Part shown: positions 8,277 through 10,380 of the stretch, in pieces
How the letters are laid out: the number at the start of each line of letters is the position of its first letter
How positions within the stretch are numbered: position 1 is the stretch's first letter
Origin: Fragilaria radians
Taxonomy: Eukaryota; Bacillariophyta; Fragilariophyceae; Fragilariales; Fragilariaceae
Assembly: GCA_900642245.1 (NCBI GenBank)
Contig: CAAAJI010000341.1
Coordinates: 29,597 to 39,976 of the forward strand
DNA length: 10,380 nucleotides
Direction: 5' to 3'
The notes under the pieces: generated by a model
Told to the model about the DNA's origin: nothing
Database searches by the model: none
The model's input: the letters and a program-made list of their open reading frames with translations, nothing else
Position numbers and translations under genes: made by a program

Positions 8277-8301
8277 CTTGAAGAAAGAGAAGTCTTCCAA
8301 G
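8277..8301. repeat. Hairpin just after the gene B stop codon
   Basis: CTTGAAGA (8277-8284) and TCTTCCAAG (8293-8301) pair with one bulge around an 8-nt loop, beginning 9 bp past the gene B stop. Gene A has no equivalent, since similarity between the copies ends here. It may be a 3' UTR structure. Confidence 0.4.
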
Positions 8302-8309
8302 TACATGTA

Positions 8310-10380
8310 TCAGATACAACGCAAACAGAAATTTAAGACTGTCACTCCCGCCGTCCCCGTGAGGACCGCAATAAGAGATTTCACAGAAGGTTTGTTAGTG
8401 ATCACTCGTTGAACTCCATTGTCACCAAACCCGCGGTATGTAAACGTTTCTCTTTTTCCATCTTCGTACACAAATATCAATTGTTTATCAGCCTCATCGA
8501 CATCGATCAGACCAATATCTGACACAATAACTGGGAGAGTAAAATCAAATGTAATGTTCCCTCCTTTGCTACTCGCTTTCACAAATGCTGATTTTTCATC
8601 TTGAATTATTAAGGCATCTTTACAAATTGTGAGAAATCAATGTTGCGTCGTATCTTAAGTATTTTAATTGGATAACTTACTCTGAACAGGCACACAATTT
8701 TCACCAGGTTGACCAGGTTCCCCACCCAATCCAACTCCGAAGCCACCACAATATTTGTTTGGGCTTCCCAAGTCGATGTTACCTTGATCGTTAACAACAG
8801 GTAAACTTGTATTATAAATGCGGGCTTGACCACCTCCGTTTGATGAGGCTGTGATAGTAACTCCTAAGGAATCCCTCCATTGAGATTTCACATAACTACC
8901 ATGGATAATTTTTTCAGTTGCACCCTTGCTGGAGAAGTCCAGTGAACTACAACGTTGACACGACTCTAATGCATAATCATTTAAAATTCCTTTTTCTAAA
9001 TTGGAAACACTTAGAACTGGAACGATTGAATCAGAACAATTTGCTGATAAATCAGAAATGCCAGTCTTGGATACTTCAATAATTATCTCTGGCGACGATC
9101 CCAAACATTGCAGATGCTTGGGAACAATTTGATCAAGAGTAAGTTCATAGAGGTTTCTCTTGATAATAGTTATCAAATCTTCGCTTTGTAATCCTCTAGG
9201 AAGATGGGCAGAAATTGATGGTGTTGCTGGGATCTCTTTCACTTTTCTATGTAATCTTGAAAGAATCGGATCTCTTGGTATGAAAATTGTAGACGCAGTT
9301 GGATTCCTCGTCGTAGGAAAAGAAGTTGGATACGAGGTTGGTTTCCTCGTTGTTGGACTCAGCGTTGTAGGCTTAAGAGTGGGATTCTTTGTTGTAGGAT
9401 TAGAAGTAGGTTTCATAGTGGTGGGCTTCAGAGTTGGATTCCTAGTTGTAGGACTTTTCGTCGTAGGCTTGAGAGTTGGATTCCTTGTTGTGGTAACAGA
9501 AGTTGGATTCCTTGTTGGAGGACTTATCGTCGTTGGTTTGAGAGTTGGATTCCTAGTCGTAGGCACTTTCGTTGTGGGCTTGAGCGTCGGTTTCCTAGTT
9601 GTAGGCAGTTTCGTTGTGGGCTTGAGCGTCGGTTTCCTGGTAGTAGGCTTCCTTGTTGTTGGTTTAGGAGGAATTAGGGGACCAACTTCAATAACATTTC
9701 CTTCCTCACTAAAAGCAGTTGGCATAAATGGAGCCACGGGGCTATCAATAGCATTTGCAATCGGAGAAAGAATTAAAGATGGAGGCATTGGCCGCTTTGG
9801 AATGAAAATGCCTAAAGGGGCCGTAGAAGGTTGGGGTGGGAATGTACCCACATCCTTATTGTCGCTGGAGCAACTTCGACAGCCACCAGATCCAGTCCAA
9901 ACCCAGGCTTGGCGAGATCTCGCTCGACGATTCTTCTGGTTTAGGGAGCCGCTCAAAGGAGGATGTGTACAGACTGCAGCTGCAATATCACCTCTGATAT
10001 CGCTGATGCTATCAGAACCAAAGGTAAGAAGCAGAAGGTCAACTTCGTTTCGAAGTAAATTTTGATCGGCTAGCATGCACAAGGATTCATCGCTGTCTTC
10101 GCCTGGTGTGATAGCTAAGGTAAAGTTGAAATATTCATCAATCCTTCCTCCTGGACCTTGCAGCCTTCTCGACTTTAGGAGAGAGTCTTTTGTTTCTTGA
10201 CGAAAAGCGGAATCACGCAGATTCTCATGTCCTTCTGCCTTCTGTTCCGACGCTTCGAAGATAGATGGATGAGATTCCAGGAATTGATGTTGACTTCCAA
10301 GTTCAGCTGCGTGAACAACAGCGCCTAGAAAATGGAGAAATAAAAAGATAGGACGTGTCGTGAGGTGACGTAGAATGTCA
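8310..10380 (-). CDS. Gene B: paralogue of gene A, secreted Thr/Pro-repeat surface protein, 5' end outside the window
   Basis: CDS is complement(join(8310..8617, 8681..>10380)), with at least 668 aa visible. In the visible part it follows gene A block by block: hydrophobic IFLFLHFLGAVVHA signal core, N-terminal region ending WVWTGSGGCRSC (about 9870-9905), a longer Thr/Pro stalk (9295-9668), and the C-terminal domain with LGVTITASS, DLGSPN, GGEPGQPGEN, NALIIQDE, SDIGLIDVDE and GDNGVQRV. The exon 2 parts of A and B are 90/102 identical by hand count. The codon matching the gene A ATG is ACG (10361-10359), and the frame stays open to the window edge, so the start must lie upstream. The next in-frame ATG (10082) would remove the signal peptide and is unlikely. 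Small indels against A include RLQGPGGRID before the FNFT segment and one rather than two SDL units. No frameshift or internal stop is seen. It is probably functional, with the same inferred role as gene A. Confidence 0.83.
8618..8680 (-). other. Spliceosomal intron of gene B, 63 bp, phase 1
   Basis: Same position, phase, length and splice sites as in gene A (A|GTAAGT and TTTGTAAAG|AT). Splicing gives VPVQNALIIQDE. A retained intron would add only SKLSN before a stop. The final 22 bp before the acceptor are identical in both copies, consistent with constraint on the branch site and acceptor. Confidence 0.92.
9295..9668 (-). repeat. Thr/Pro-rich coding minisatellite of gene B, 14-residue (42-bp) period
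   Basis: The stalk consists of repeated TTRxPTLKPTTxxP units: TTRKPTLKPTTKLP, TTRKPTLKPTTKVP, TTRNPTLKPTTISP, a shortened PTRNPTSVT, TTRNPTLKPTTKSP and TTRNPTLKPTTMKP, then more degenerate units. It is longer and more regular than in gene A. The + strand is open across it, giving a Val/Gly/Leu-rich antisense frame that I treat as an artefact. Confidence 0.9.

Larger units (their letters stand above)
6491..8309. other. Intergenic region between the O-fucosyltransferase-like gene and the 3' end of gene B
   Basis: About 1.8 kb of AT-rich DNA with no open frame I would defend; the small frames at 6471-6699, 6978-7181 and 8107-8319 have random-looking composition. It holds the poly-C tract and several short hairpins (listed separately). 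The 8.2-8.3 kb end should include the gene B 3' UTR. No tRNA, rRNA or transposon ORF was recognised. Confidence 0.55.
8300..10355 (-). repeat. Right arm of the imperfect inverted repeat (gene B copy)
   Basis: This is the inverted partner of 2222-4166. The spacer of about 4.1 kb contains the O-fucosyltransferase-like gene. Retention of the intron in both copies excludes origin of one copy by reverse transcription of a spliced mRNA. Confidence 0.88.

Noticed and set aside
8310..8582. Separate small gene starting at an internal ATG in gene B exon 2
   Set aside because: The consensus splice sites, matching phase and the same arrangement in gene A show that this is the second exon of one gene.
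9160..10065. Long + strand open frame (301 codons) antisense to gene B, rich in Val, Gly and Leu
   Set aside because: It is the reverse complement of Thr/Pro repeat codons, which lack stop-forming triplets on that strand. The protein is a mirror of the repeat, and gene A shows the same effect at 2767-3177.

Overview
The window looks like nuclear DNA of a diatom or close stramenopile relative. The reasons are a short 63-bp GT-AG spliceosomal intron, AT-rich intergenic DNA, a decayed Ty1/Copia integrase of the kind common in diatoms, a single-exon O-fucosyltransferase-like membrane protein, and two secreted proteins with Thr/Pro repeats followed by a C-terminal beta-type surface domain. The species cannot be named from the sequence.

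Layout: (1) About 80-718 is a relic of a Copia retrotransposon (end of the gag-pre-integrase region and the integrase core), split over three reading frames and missing two of the three catalytic acidic residues. (2) About 719-2215 shows no convincing gene. (3) 2216-4156 (+) is gene A, two exons, 625 aa: signal peptide, Cys-containing N-terminal domain, Thr/Pro repeat stalk and C-terminal surface domain. (4) 4157-4678 is a convergent intergenic stretch with a nested inverted repeat. (5) 4679-6346 (-) is an intact 555-aa O-fucosyltransferase-like type II or signal-anchored protein. (6) 6347-8309 is non-coding, with simple repeats next to the fucosyltransferase start, an 18-C tract and several short hairpins. 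(7) 8310 to the right edge (-) is gene B, a close paralogue of gene A with the same intron, cut by the window edge at its 5' end.

Genes A and B face each other tail to tail, so they form a roughly 2-kb imperfect inverted repeat with the glycosyltransferase gene in the middle. Detectable similarity between the copies runs almost exactly from the gene A start codon to about 10 bp past the stop, intron included. This suggests a DNA-level duplication that is old enough for the flanks to diverge.

A and B look like wall or mucilage-type secreted proteins with a Thr-rich stalk likely to be O-glycosylated. The gene between them belongs to a family that transfers fucose to Ser/Thr or glycans. An enzyme-substrate cluster is therefore an attractive inference, but the sequence does not prove it. 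The repeat stalks have expanded independently in the two copies.
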